Below are positions 1 to 9,099 of a stretch of 43,338 bases of DNA, piece after piece. Under the pieces are notes generated by a model. That model was not told the origin of the DNA, made no database searches, and saw only the letters and a list, made by a program, of their open reading frames with translations. The position numbers were made by a program, and so were the translations under genes. This DNA comes from Kiritimatiellia bacterium. GTDB lineage: Bacteria > Verrucomicrobiota > Kiritimatiellia > RFP12 > UBA1067. The stretch lies in contig JAGCJE010000006.1 in assembly GCA_017648225.1 (NCBI GenBank), forward strand, positions 1 through 43,338, written 5' to 3'. How positions within the stretch are numbered: position 1 is the first letter of the stretch; each line of letters begins with the position of its first letter.

Positions 1-327
1 GACCAAATCATACCGCGCATTCAGATGACTCGATCTGGGATTATTATTATAAGAGACTGGAAAGTCGCCTTTAAATTCAATTGAAACGCCATCCTTCTCC
101 AAAACACCGCCTCTGAAATAACGCTCCATCTCTCCAGTGAATTTATCATGAATCTTGTGATACGAAACTTCACCTTTCCAGGAAGAAACTTCAAACGTAG
201 GGCCATGGTATGGCTTTAGGTTAGAGGGCTGCTTATTTTCGCAACCGCACCCTTCGATCGCTTTGGGGCTGTTACATCCGACAACTGCAAGGACCGACAA
301 CAAAACGGCACTGATTTTTTTTATCAT
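1..327 (-). CDS. Putative lipoprotein, 3' end cut by window edge
   Basis: This frame is open from the ATG at 327 to the window edge, giving at least 109 residues; the C-terminus is missing. The N-terminus is a lipoprotein signal: MIKK, a hydrophobic stretch, then VVGC with the modified Cys at residue 18. A second Cys pair (CGC) lies just after it. The rest is hydrophilic and rich in Asn, Ser and Lys, and I recognise no domain. The start is supported by a ribosome binding site (AAGGAG) inside the last codons of the upstream YibE/F gene, whose stop lies one base away, so the two genes are probably translationally coupled. The mature protein is expected to be anchored at the inner or outer membrane facing the periplasm. 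Function unknown. Confidence 0.75.
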   Translation of the reverse strand, partial: MIKKISAVLLSVLAVVGCNSPKAIEGCGCENKQPSNLKPYHGPTFEVSSWKGEVSYHKIHDKFTGEMERYFRGGVLEKDGVSIEFKGDFPVSYNNNPRSSHLNARYDLV

Positions 328-328
328 T

Positions 329-1462
329 TTATTTCTCCTTTTTAACATTATTTATAGGATATCCGAATACAAAAGCTCCGGCAAGAGCTGTAAACGGCGC
401 AACAAGAACGAGCCCGAAGCTTCCGACGAGAGTCTTTACGACCTCTGCACTTACAAGCGTAGAATTGATGAAGTCGATCGGCCTTACGCCTTCAGAAGCG
501 TAAACCATCAAGAGCGTCAGATAACCGCCGGAATACGCCAAGAGCAACGTTGTTGTCATCGTTCCGACAACAGCCCGGCCGATGCGGCATCCCGAGAAAA
601 AGAGATCCTTAAAACCAACATCGGGATTATGACGACGGACTTCAGCCATACCGGCGGCTATATCCATCGCAAGATCCATCACGGCGCCAGACGAAGCGAG
701 TATCACAGATCCGATGAAAATATCACGAAGCGAAACGATATTGGCATTGGCATTGACAAGTTGCTGGGCAAATGGCATTGTAGCACCATCCACGTACATA
801 ACCTTAGAGAAAAACCACACCAAAACGAGCGAAACCGCAACACCCAACATTGAACCCGCAAACGCTGAAACACCAACGCGGCTTATCCCCGCTACAAGAA
901 AAACTATAACACCCGTCAGAACGGCTACGGTCAAAAATGAAACCAGCGACGCGCTCGCACCGTTCAAAACTGCGGGGATGAGAATTTTCCAAATTGCTAA
1001 ACAACTGAAAAAGAAAGTAAAAAGAGCGCGAAGTCCCGTCCATCCGCCGAAAATGCAAAGCAGAACGGCAAAAAGAACAAATAAAGCGACCGCCCAGCCA
1101 ATCCGCCAGTAATCTCTCGCAAAAAGAACAGTATTCTCGTTTATCGTCTTCGGCAATTCTACAACGATTTTATCGCCCAGTTGAAACATTTTATCAAGCT
1201 CCATCTGGGCGCGAAGTTCATTCTCAGCATCAAATTGCCTGCCATCGCAAAGTGCAACCTTCAGACGCTGAGTACCATATCTGACATTACCTAAATCCTC
1301 GACCGAAGAATCATCAACCGCTATCACTTTCGCCGTAGAAGTCGATGACACCGGCGCCGAGACGAGGACATCCGCACCAGGCTTGAGAATAAGATAAACG
1401 GTGACGGACGCTAAAACGATTCCGAGAAAAATTGACGTCAATATCGACTTCGATATCTTCAT
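329..1462 (-). CDS. YibE/F family multispanning membrane protein
   Basis: The protein has 377 residues, with an N-terminal membrane anchor (about 8-27), a soluble domain (about 35-115) and then about seven hydrophobic segments from residue 120 onward. The arrangement of a short extracytoplasmic domain followed by a polytopic region with the conserved MDLAMDIA and SGGYLTLLM stretches matches the YibE/F family, known mostly from Gram-positive bacteria; its function is not established. It lies three bases after the alkaline phosphatase stop and one base before a lipoprotein start, so the three probably form one transcript driven from the promoter near 2955. Family assignment is fairly firm; no transported substrate can be deduced. 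Confidence 0.82.
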   Translation of the reverse strand: MKISKSILTSIFLGIVLASVTVYLILKPGADVLVSAPVSSTSTAKVIAVDDSSVEDLGNVRYGTQRLKVALCDGRQFDAENELRAQMELDKMFQLGDKIVVELPKTINENTVLFARDYWRIGWAVALFVLFAVLLCIFGGWTGLRALFTFFFSCLAIWKILIPAVLNGASASLVSFLTVAVLTGVIVFLVAGISRVGVSAFAGSMLGVAVSLVLVWFFSKVMYVDGATMPFAQQLVNANANIVSLRDIFIGSVILASSGAVMDLAMDIAAGMAEVRRHNPDVGFKDLFFSGCRIGRAVVGTMTTTLLLAYSGGYLTLLMVYASEGVRPIDFINSTLVSAEVVKTLVGSFGLVLVAPFTALAGAFVFGYPINNVKKEK

Positions 1463-1465
1463 CTC

Positions 1466-2902
1466 TTATTTTTCATAAAAAGATTTAAGAATTTTACCGA
1501 CTTCGGAATTCTCCATCTTTCCCTTAAAGCGCTCAGCGCAGCATCCTTCTGCTGAAATTATGACAGGCTGACCGGAGTGATGGGTATGCGCCCACGAAAC
1601 ACCGGCTCTTTTGGAAATAATCTTTAAAAGTCGAATACTGAGACGATGTTTAGATATCGTCAGATATTCGACCGCATCTTTTTTCTTTATGATATTGGCG
1701 AGAAGTTTAGCCAAATCCGCCTCGAAGTCCGCCTTCACTTTCGCGATTTCACTCTCGCTGAGAACCATCAAATCCTTCTTCGGATCACCCTCAAACTTCA
1801 ACCCGAATCTCGCTGTAATCATCGCCTTAGCGTCCTCAAAGTTAAACTTAGGATTCTTGAGAACAATCTGCCTCATTTTCTCGTCGAACTCTCTGGCGCT
1901 AATCGTTTGATTGGTGAGTATCGAAATATCGCAAGTCGACGTAACGCCTGCAATACCGGCCGTTAGCCCGCCGGTCTCATGGTCGCCAGTGGCAACAACC
2001 AGCGTCTCTTCAGGATGCTTTTTCATAAAATCAAGCGCCACTTTCACTGCATCGTCCAAAGCGATAATATCGCGGACCGTCGTCGCGGCATCGTTGGCGT
2101 GCGCCGACCAGTCGATACGTCCGCCTTCAACCATGATGAAAAAGCCTTCTGGGTTATCAATCATCGCGATGCACTTCTCAAGAAGCTCTGGAAGCGTAGG
2201 ATAAACTTCGGCTTCATCGTTCGTAATATCAATGTCGTAAGGATAAACAAGATCAGTAAATCGCGTTAAAACCTTACCGTCAGAAGGCTTAAGTGCGAGA
2301 AAATCCTTCTTTGTCGTGACGACGTTATAGCCCTTCTTTTTGGCGTATTCGTAAATATTGCCGTACTTTTTATAATCAGAATCTTTCTCATCGTCAAACT
2401 TTCTATCAAGGCCACCGCCCGCAAAGAAGTCAAAACCTGAATTCACCAAATCGGCAGCCACGGCGTAGTTCTTACCTCTTGAACGGCCGCGAACATAGAA
2501 CCCTCCGGGCGTAGCATGAGTTGTCGTAACAGTTGTGATAATACCCACCTTTTTGCCAGACGCCTTGGCAAGTGTTGCGCAAGAAGGAACGTAATTGCCG
2601 TCCGCATCACATCCAAGCATGCAGTTTTTAGCCTTTACTCCGCAAGCCAGAGCAGTCGAGGCAGCGGCGGAATCGGTAATAAGCTTATCGGCTGAAAGCG
2701 TCGTTGTAAGCCCCTTTACAGTAAGCTGATCCATCGCAAGCGGCCCACGCCCGATCTGACGCGAGAACTGATCTGTCATTACACGATGATTGGCGGCCAT
2801 GCCGTCTCCGATAAACATGAAAACGTATTTAGGTGACGCCGCGTAAAGTGCTAATGAAAACGCAAATACGGCAAAACATACCAACCACCTTGTTAATTTC
2901 AT
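1466..2902 (-). CDS. Periplasmic alkaline phosphatase (PhoA superfamily)
   Basis: The protein has 478 residues and hydrolyses phosphate monoesters. A signal peptide occupies residues 1-21 (cleavage near LYAAS). Metal-site motifs are in order: FIGDGM near 30-35, the nucleophile motif TDSAAAST with Ser78, EGGRIDWSAHAND in the middle, ATGDHETGGL, and the late His motif HTHHSGQPV near the C-terminus. All zinc/magnesium ligand positions of the family seem present, so it should be active and exported. It begins a likely three-gene unit with YibE/F and a lipoprotein. Upstream are an AT-rich region with an extended -10 box and a GAGAGG ribosome binding site. No Pho box was recognised, so phosphate control is not demonstrated. 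Confidence 0.93.
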   Translation of the reverse strand: MKLTRWLVCFAVFAFSLALYAASPKYVFMFIGDGMAANHRVMTDQFSRQIGRGPLAMDQLTVKGLTTTLSADKLITDSAAASTALACGVKAKNCMLGCDADGNYVPSCATLAKASGKKVGIITTVTTTHATPGGFYVRGRSRGKNYAVAADLVNSGFDFFAGGGLDRKFDDEKDSDYKKYGNIYEYAKKKGYNVVTTKKDFLALKPSDGKVLTRFTDLVYPYDIDITNDEAEVYPTLPELLEKCIAMIDNPEGFFIMVEGGRIDWSAHANDAATTVRDIIALDDAVKVALDFMKKHPEETLVVATGDHETGGLTAGIAGVTSTCDISILTNQTISAREFDEKMRQIVLKNPKFNFEDAKAMITARFGLKFEGDPKKDLMVLSESEIAKVKADFEADLAKLLANIIKKKDAVEYLTISKHRLSIRLLKIISKRAGVSWAHTHHSGQPVIISAEGCCAERFKGKMENSEVGKILKSFYEK

Positions 2903-2954
2903 TTTTACCTCTCTGTTTATGAAATAATGCTTCCTATCTGTGCAATTGGATATT

Positions 2955-2960
2955 ATTATA
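2955..2960 (-). promoter_or_regulatory. Extended -10 promoter of the alkaline phosphatase operon
   Basis: On the minus strand TATAAT is preceded directly by TGA (TTTGATATAAT), an extended -10 element. No good -35 hexamer is seen 16-18 bases upstream; the region is A-rich. A start near 2948 would give a leader of about 45 nt containing the GAGAGG ribosome binding site. Confidence 0.6.
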
Positions 2961-3035
2961 TCAAATTATTTTTTTGAGATGCGGATTTATTTTTCCCAAT
3001 TTGATTCATACTGTAGTACTGTCTTGATCAATATC

Positions 3036-5102
3036 TTATTTCCTGCGGCCTGAAAGCGAATAATCCCACGGCTTGAAACCAAGCTTAAGCGCGGGAGAAT
3101 TCGGCTTTAGTCGCCAGTCTCCGTTTTTTGGATCGACAAAGCACGGATCACCGACCGTACCGATTACTGGACCGTTCAATTCCGTAACCCCGGTCGTGCA
3201 CCAGAAAAGATTGCTGTTCCATTTGACTTTTGCGAGCCCATCGCGAATTTTATTCCAGCTCGGAGCTCTGACGAAAATAGGTCCCGAAGGCCAATAAATG
3301 ATATTGCGAGCAAAAGTTATTTGATTATGCTTCTCAGCGCGCGAAACGCAAAGCTTACTCGTGCCGCCATTGATCATAACGCAGTTTACGACTTTGTTAT
3401 TACGTCCAAAGTGGAGATGATACGAATCGGCAGAAGTATTGACAACGAGATTATTCTCCCAATGAACCCCTTCTGAGCCTTCGTCATTATACATGCCCCA
3501 GCCGCCATAAGACCTCGACTTTACATCCATTATGACGTTGTTGGTCACGACCGTACCGAATGACGCGGCTAAAGTATATACGCCGCCCATATCAGACATT
3601 CTGCCCTGACCGATATTCTTGATGAGATTGAAGGAAATTTCATTGCGCTGACCGTACGAGCCCCAATAGCCCCATGTCCAGCCGACAGAAATACCCGTAT
3701 AGTAGATATCGGTTATTTCATTATGCGTAACCTTCGTTTCGGCGGCGTGGGTCAAAACGATTCCGCAGCCCTCGGGATTGACGCGGCCGCAATGCGTGAT
3801 AAGGTTATTGTCGACGACGTTGAACCGCACCGCCCCAAAAGAAGTGTCAACGATCGACTTCGTCGGAAACGGGTGATTCCACGGCTCTCTCAAGTTGCGC
3901 CATTTTTCGTTGGCCATCTTAAGAATATTCGGCCGATTGTTGCCGACCCAGATTCCGCCCGCGCCGGCGTCGTAAATCTCGCAGGAGCTAATAACATTCG
4001 AAACGCATCCGTCATCCAACTTAAACGCATAGTTCTCAGTGTTGAAAACGCGGCAACGCTCAAACTTAACGCGATGAGCGCCAAGCGCGTAGACGGCAGC
4101 TCCGGCAGAACGCGCCGCCTGAAGCTGATATTGCCTTATTGCTCCATTTTTAGTCACCTCGCCATCCGTACGAGAAGCTGTAAAGGCAATATTCTCAAAT
4201 GAAATGTCGTGAACAAACTCGCCCTTGTCAACATCGCCTTTCAATTCGACGATAGAAACAAGACGGGACGTCGGGGCTATCGCCTCAAACGATTCAAGAG
4301 TTTCTCCTTTGAGCGGGCGATACTTGACGCGTCCAGCCTTTACATCGTAAAACCACTGACCTGGCTTTGTAAAACCCACCGCCACATTCTCGAAAAAGAG
4401 GTAGTTGTGCTTATCCTCATTCCACCTCTTCCAAGATGCGATCGGAACATTACCGCAAACCGCGATCATGCCGTTAGAAGAAGCGTATGACTCTACGGGA
4501 TATGCGCCGTACGACCACTTTACGAAAATCCGGCACTGTACAGCGTCAAGTTCCTCACGCGAGAGGTCCGCCAGAAACTTAGGCTGAGGACCTTTTACAG
4601 TGAACTCCTCGACGCAATTGGTGAGCGCACCTTTTACTTCTATGCGCTCCGTCCATTTAGCGAACTTAAGATCGCCCTTTTCCGGGAATCGCGAACGATC
4701 GGCGCGGCGGCCGTTGACATAAAGAGACTCGAAAAATATCTTCTTGCCATTCGCGTCCACAGGAATGGGCGCCGACCATACTCCATCACCGTCATCACGC
4801 CAATTTTCTATCTTACCGCCGCCCGAAAACGTCGCACCTTCTTCGCCAATCCACTTAACGGGAGATTCGGGAGAACCAGAATCCGCGGGAGTGAAAACAA
4901 GCGGCTTCTTCAAATTATATACGCCATTCTTCACATGAACGGTCCATGCCGACTTATCGCCTTTAAGTTTAGCAACCCTGATATTCTCAACGGCCTGAGC
5001 AGGCGAAAGTCCGTCGACAGACACGGTGAGCTCGCGCACGGCTCCGGACACGGCTGATACCGCAAGAGTCGTCAATACGCTCAATACAATATTCCTTTTC
5101 AT
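3036..5102 (-). CDS. Secreted right-handed parallel beta-helix protein (possible GH141-type glycosidase)
   Basis: The protein has 688 residues with a signal peptide (1-21, cleavage after SAVSGA). An N-terminal part carries the pattern SGGGKIENW, then LYVNGRRADRSRFP. A long right-handed parallel beta-helix follows from about residue 290 to 620, with many short strands such as NNLITHCGRV, HNEITDIYYTGISVG and NNVIMDVKSRSYGG. It ends with a DPKNGDWRLKPNSPALKLG tail typical of this architecture. The same layout occurs in CAZy family GH141 (fucosidase/xylanase) and related polysaccharide-cleaving helices; I recall this similarity and cannot test it. Start chosen for the signal peptide and the AAAGGAAT ribosome binding site. 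A 15-bp palindrome sits just upstream. It probably acts on a plant or mucin polysaccharide outside the cytoplasm. Confidence 0.8.
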   Translation of the reverse strand: MKRNIVLSVLTTLAVSAVSGAVRELTVSVDGLSPAQAVENIRVAKLKGDKSAWTVHVKNGVYNLKKPLVFTPADSGSPESPVKWIGEEGATFSGGGKIENWRDDGDGVWSAPIPVDANGKKIFFESLYVNGRRADRSRFPEKGDLKFAKWTERIEVKGALTNCVEEFTVKGPQPKFLADLSREELDAVQCRIFVKWSYGAYPVESYASSNGMIAVCGNVPIASWKRWNEDKHNYLFFENVAVGFTKPGQWFYDVKAGRVKYRPLKGETLESFEAIAPTSRLVSIVELKGDVDKGEFVHDISFENIAFTASRTDGEVTKNGAIRQYQLQAARSAGAAVYALGAHRVKFERCRVFNTENYAFKLDDGCVSNVISSCEIYDAGAGGIWVGNNRPNILKMANEKWRNLREPWNHPFPTKSIVDTSFGAVRFNVVDNNLITHCGRVNPEGCGIVLTHAAETKVTHNEITDIYYTGISVGWTWGYWGSYGQRNEISFNLIKNIGQGRMSDMGGVYTLAASFGTVVTNNVIMDVKSRSYGGWGMYNDEGSEGVHWENNLVVNTSADSYHLHFGRNNKVVNCVMINGGTSKLCVSRAEKHNQITFARNIIYWPSGPIFVRAPSWNKIRDGLAKVKWNSNLFWCTTGVTELNGPVIGTVGDPCFVDPKNGDWRLKPNSPALKLGFKPWDYSLSGRRK

Positions 5103-5120
5103 TTCAATATTCCTTTCTAT

Positions 5121-5135
5121 ATCGAATATTTCGAT
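5121..5135. repeat. 15-bp palindrome upstream of the beta-helix gene
   Basis: ATCGAATATTTCGAT has perfect 6-bp arms around a 3-bp centre. It fills the space between the dus stop and the ribosome binding site of the beta-helix gene. It could be an operator or a small mRNA hairpin, or a chance AT-rich palindrome. Confidence 0.4.
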
Positions 5136-6083
5136 TTATTTGAAAAATTCGGCTATCGTTGTCTCGATCTCACGAAGAGTGCGGATGGTATTGAGTTTCG
5201 CCCGAAGCTTAGCCGCGCCCGGCAAGGCGTTAAAATACCGGAACAAATGCGTATGCATCTTAACCGATGCGAACGCGTCGGCAGACCGGATATGATCGCC
5301 GGGAAACTTTTTCAGCAGAAGTGCGCGGAATTCAAGAATATATTTCAGATGCGAGCGCACCGCATCATATCTGGACCAAGGATTTTCACGTCCTTTCAAA
5401 ACGGCGAAAATCCCCGGATCGGAAAGCGCGCCCCGCCCGATCATAACCGACTTCACTCCTGTCGCTACCATCGCATCGAGATCCTTCGACGTTCTGATGC
5501 TCCCGTTTCCCGTCACCGGCAGCGGCGAGCGGGCGACAACCTCGGAAAGAAGTTCGAGATCAAGCGCCCCTCCATGCATCTGACTCGTAAAACGGGCATG
5601 CACCGCAACTCCTTTCGCGCCAGCTTTGGCGGCAGCATCGAGAAGCTCGAAAATTTTCACATCCCCCGGGTGAGGCCCGAGACGCGTTTTAAGCGTAACG
5701 GGAAGCGAGGTATTCTCGCGCATAGCCTTTAAAAGCCTGAAAACCTTTTCCGGATCCTCTATGAGTTTCGCTCCGGCCCCCGATCGCGTGATGCGCGTCA
5801 TGGGGCAGCCCGCATTGAGATTAAGCTCGACGAATCTATCCTTTACCTTCTCGATCTCCTGAGCCGCTATGGCGACGTCGCTCTCTGTCGCTCCGAAAAT
5901 CTGACAGGCGACAGGCCCCTCGCCGTCCATCGTCTCCATCAGATGGCGCGTCGGCGAATTGCCGTGAGCGAGCGCGGCGGCCGAAACCATTTCGGTGTAA
6001 GCTAAATCCGCTCCGCCTTCGAAGCACATTCTTCTGAAAGGAGCATCGGTAAAATCGGCGAGCGGAGCAAGAAAAAATCTCAT
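5136..6083 (-). CDS. dus: tRNA-dihydrouridine synthase (Dus family)
   Basis: The protein has 315 residues, normal for the family. It is an FMN-dependent cytosolic enzyme reducing specific uridines in the tRNA D-loop. An N-terminal TIM barrel starts with LAPLADFTDAPFRR. The catalytic motif ELNLNAGCP holds the proton-donor Cys93, the substrate/FMN region GAGAKLIEDPEKV follows, and the FMN phosphate motifs GNGSIRT and MIGRGALSDPGIF come later. The C-terminal helical domain binds tRNA. Which Dus subclass it belongs to cannot be settled by eye. Its ATG overlaps the stop of the upstream TPR gene by four bases, so it is translationally coupled to the efflux/GYF_2 run. Confidence 0.93.
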   Translation of the reverse strand: MRFFLAPLADFTDAPFRRMCFEGGADLAYTEMVSAAALAHGNSPTRHLMETMDGEGPVACQIFGATESDVAIAAQEIEKVKDRFVELNLNAGCPMTRITRSGAGAKLIEDPEKVFRLLKAMRENTSLPVTLKTRLGPHPGDVKIFELLDAAAKAGAKGVAVHARFTSQMHGGALDLELLSEVVARSPLPVTGNGSIRTSKDLDAMVATGVKSVMIGRGALSDPGIFAVLKGRENPWSRYDAVRSHLKYILEFRALLLKKFPGDHIRSADAFASVKMHTHLFRYFNALPGAAKLRAKLNTIRTLREIETTIAEFFK

Positions 6084-7651
6084 TTTTTACTCTCGGCTGG
6101 ATTGCCGGCCCCCAGCAGTACAGGATCGCAATAAGGCGAGGCGGGATCTAAAACCGCAAACGAAACGAAAGCCGGAGCGCCCCAGACCGAAGTCTTGCTC
6201 TTGCCGAAAACGGCTACATCTATGCGGCTTGATCCGGTCATCAACGACTTGTTGAGCGTAACTTTCGCCACATCATGGGCAAGAAGTTCAACCTTTACCG
6301 CGCTATGAGGGCCCTTCACAACGGAGAACGCAAACTCGGAAACATTCTCCCCTTTGACGCCGATGATAAACGTACGGGTCGTTTCTGGCTTTCGCAGAAC
6401 AAATGCCCAGGCGCAGGGACTAACATACGAAAGTTCCGGCAGACCCTCCGGCTTTTCTCCGGGTTTTGTCTCTCCGATCGCGATTCCGTTAATCGTAACG
6501 ACCGGAGGAATCGACTCGGCAGTCAGCGAAGAGGCCGCAGCCTTTAATTTAGCCATGTCAAGTCCGTTTGCGGGGAACGCCGTGGGATGCGCCTTGGAAG
6601 TCAGATAATCATCGTCATTCTTTACGCCTTTAAGCGATTTGCGGATTATCGTCTGGACGGTCGGTGCTAGATGACCGCGCGCGACGATTTCTTTTTTTAC
6701 TTCCGGCTTGAGCGAACGGCTGACTTCGAGAGCCGCCTTCAAATAATGCTGATCCGACCAGCTGCGTCCCTCCGTCGCAATCCAATACGGAGTCTGAGAG
6801 GCAAAAACATCGCCGTACTTACCTAATGGCGGGCAGTCGTTCACGACGGGGAACACCCATATCTGATTTGAAAGATAAAAATGACTCATCGCCTTAAGAC
6901 GAAACGCCTGACTCGTCACCAGCGCACGCGGTAAGCTTCTCCACAACGGTCCGGATACGAGAGCTCGGCTGCAGTTTCCGAACACGGGATACGGGAACGA
7001 CGTATTGGGAAAATCAAGATCAAGGTTCTTCGCACGCGCCTCGGCGCACATTCTTACAGCCGTAAGACCGGGAAACTCCTTTATCGGGAGCGACGAATGA
7101 CCGCGATCGCGATTCATATAAAGATCGCCTCTGTTGCCTCCGCCCTTACCCGCATCAAGCTCTATTTTCGCGATAAAGCACGCCTTGTCGAAATCCCAGA
7201 GGAGATTGCGTTCCCCTATAATAACGGAGTTGGGAGAGGACTCCTTCGCGTTGACCGCCGAGAGAGGCCCGGTAGTTACGGGGACATCGCGCAGCTTATC
7301 AGCCAAATCGAGCAAATCGTGAAATTCCTTCATGTCCGACATCGGCTTGAAATCGGCGTCGTTGGATATCGCACGTGAATCGCGATAGCCGCAGCGCACC
7401 GCCTTTTCAAGCGATTTCAGAGCGCTGTCGAACTTGCCGCCTTTGGCGTACGCGCAGGCAAGATTGTAATTCCAGACGGGATCTTCGGGAAAAACTTCAA
7501 CCGCCTTCATACACGCCATACGCATTCCCAACGCGTCCGACGAGCGGATGGATTGAAGCATCTGCGCCTTGTACGCCTCATGCTGCGGTTGAAGCGTAGG
7601 GTAATCGAAAACCGATACAGCCGCCAGCAGTGCGCAGCAAAACGAGGTCAT
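6080..7651 (-). CDS. Exported TPR-containing protein of unknown function
   Basis: The protein has 523 residues. The chosen ATG (7651) overlaps the stop of the upstream gene in an ATGA; an in-frame ATG six codons earlier (7669) would put a charged segment before the hydrophobic leader MTSFCCALLAAVSVF, so the later start is preferred. Residues about 20-115 form a TPR-like helical repeat (NYNLACAYAKGGKFDSALKSLEKAV). The rest is mixed, with a cluster of aromatic, Asn and Asp residues, and a beta-rich C-terminal third resembling an immunoglobulin-like fold. No catalytic family recognised. Its position between the GYF_2 coiled-coil proteins and dus, with ATGA overlaps on both sides, says it is made together with them; its role is unknown. 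Confidence 0.75.
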   Translation of the reverse strand: MTSFCCALLAAVSVFDYPTLQPQHEAYKAQMLQSIRSSDALGMRMACMKAVEVFPEDPVWNYNLACAYAKGGKFDSALKSLEKAVRCGYRDSRAISNDADFKPMSDMKEFHDLLDLADKLRDVPVTTGPLSAVNAKESSPNSVIIGERNLLWDFDKACFIAKIELDAGKGGGNRGDLYMNRDRGHSSLPIKEFPGLTAVRMCAEARAKNLDLDFPNTSFPYPVFGNCSRALVSGPLWRSLPRALVTSQAFRLKAMSHFYLSNQIWVFPVVNDCPPLGKYGDVFASQTPYWIATEGRSWSDQHYLKAALEVSRSLKPEVKKEIVARGHLAPTVQTIIRKSLKGVKNDDDYLTSKAHPTAFPANGLDMAKLKAAASSLTAESIPPVVTINGIAIGETKPGEKPEGLPELSYVSPCAWAFVLRKPETTRTFIIGVKGENVSEFAFSVVKGPHSAVKVELLAHDVAKVTLNKSLMTGSSRIDVAVFGKSKTSVWGAPAFVSFAVLDPASPYCDPVLLGAGNPAESKK

Positions 7652-9099
7652 AAGCCGAACCTCATCCATTTAGGAAGTTTAACCAGCTTCGCTTCGCGGC
7701 TCTGATTTGTCGACATGGATTGACTCGTTCCGATCGAAGGCGATTCAAGCTCCCTGACACGCGCCGAAAGCGTCTGCTGATAAACGGCCTGCTGCTGACG
7801 CAGGGCTTCCGAACGCTGACGCTCCAGAAGGAGATCTTTCTCGCGAAGCTGAAGTTTCTCGCGAAGTTCCTGAACCTGCGCCAGAAGCTGTGTAACGTCC
7901 TTCTGGCTTTCCGTTCTTCTGGCGTTTTCCGTCTCGCGAAGGCGGAGTCGAGCGGTGAGATCGGCGATTTTCGCTTCAGCCTCGCGGCTCTTTTTAGCAT
8001 CGAGAGCACGAAGCTCGTCAAGTTCCCTCCTGAGCTGTGCCGTACGAGGATCCTCAGGACGGTTAACGAGCGCCTTGCGCGTCATTTCCTGAATATTCGC
8101 TCCCGCCTTGCGCAGAAGTTCGCGACGTCTCTGCAGAAGATTGTCGGTACGCTCTTCATGACGGCGGCGAAACGCCTCGGCCTCAGCCTTTTCAATTTCG
8201 ATGAGCTTGCCGATTTCCTCCACCTCGCCGGTCATCAGAGAATAAACGGCGGCCTGGATATTTGCGATTTCGCCGGCGGATTCGGGGAGCCTGCGAAGTT
8301 CCGTCTCAAGCGCGAGAACCTGTTCACGCAGTTTGGACTCCCTTGCCGATGACTCTTTCGCCGCCGTCATAAGCTTTTCCTGCATCACGGCCTCGCGATC
8401 GGCGTTACTCCTGGCGGCTTCATCCATACGTGCCTGGAGACTGGCGGTATGACGGCGCTCCTCTTCGATAATCGACTCAAGTTCTTTAATTCTAGTATCG
8501 TCTACGACAACTTTCTCAACTATCTTCTCAACAATCTTTTCGACTTCGACAGGAACCTCGACACGCTTTTCGATAATCTTCTCTACCTCGACAGGCACTT
8601 CCTTCTCAACTATCTTCTCGATGATTTTCTCTACAGGAACTTCCTTGAGAACTATCTTCTCGACCGGCACCTCTACGACCTTTTCAACCTCAACTATTTT
8701 CTCGACGATTTTTTCGACAACCTTAGCATCGCCGCTCCCTGCGTCATTGCTGAGACTAGACTCCAATTTTACCGGCTCTTCAGACGAGACGGCTGAATCA
8801 GCATCGAAAGGAGCTCTCGTTTCAACCACCGTTGCGGTCGGGGGGAGACGACCCGAGGAAAGAAGAGCCTCCGCAGCCGCCCTATTGAACGGTCCGCGAG
8901 GATTGCCGTCACCGAGATCGATCGAAAAGCGCATATCAAGAAACGGCACATCCTCGACGCGCTTCCAGATATCATTATCGTCGGAAATCTCCTGTCCAGG
9001 CTGAATACGGCCCATCTTCGCCCATTCGATAAGTTTCTCTTCGCTCTCCGGGCCGAAAGTTTCGTCTTGAGTTCTCAAATACCACTTTATGTCGCTCAT
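7648..9099 (-). CDS. GYF_2-domain protein with Val/Glu/Lys repeats and coiled coil (long form)
   Basis: The protein has 483 residues and no signal peptide or membrane segment, so it is probably cytoplasmic. Residues 5-50 match a GYF_2-type domain (WYLRTQDETFGP, then LIEWAKMGRIQPG); a second, weaker copy lies at about 58-95 (PRGPFNRAAAEALLSSGRLPP). Residues 127-199 are a low-complexity block of VEKIVEKEVPVE units. Residues 201-465 are heptad-rich and charged, predicting a long coiled coil. The C-terminus ends with a short basic/aromatic tail (KLPKWMRFGL). It has the same plan as the shorter neighbour at 9096-10076, so the pair looks like an old duplication. A GGAGGAAG ribosome binding site precedes the ATG, which overlaps the neighbour's stop by four bases. 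The function is not known; GYF-like domains usually bind proline-rich peptides. Confidence 0.8.
   Translation of the reverse strand: MSDIKWYLRTQDETFGPESEEKLIEWAKMGRIQPGQEISDDNDIWKRVEDVPFLDMRFSIDLGDGNPRGPFNRAAAEALLSSGRLPPTATVVETRAPFDADSAVSSEEPVKLESSLSNDAGSGDAKVVEKIVEKIVEVEKVVEVPVEKIVLKEVPVEKIIEKIVEKEVPVEVEKIIEKRVEVPVEVEKIVEKIVEKVVVDDTRIKELESIIEEERRHTASLQARMDEAARSNADREAVMQEKLMTAAKESSARESKLREQVLALETELRRLPESAGEIANIQAAVYSLMTGEVEEIGKLIEIEKAEAEAFRRRHEERTDNLLQRRRELLRKAGANIQEMTRKALVNRPEDPRTAQLRRELDELRALDAKKSREAEAKIADLTARLRLRETENARRTESQKDVTQLLAQVQELREKLQLREKDLLLERQRSEALRQQQAVYQQTLSARVRELESPSIGTSQSMSTNQSREAKLVKLPKWMRFGL
8503..8721 (-). repeat. Degenerate VEK repeat block in the long GYF_2 protein
   Basis: The stretch encodes residues 127-199, built from irregular VEKIVEKEVPVE-like units. 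It is less regular than the matching block in the neighbouring gene. Confidence 0.8.
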
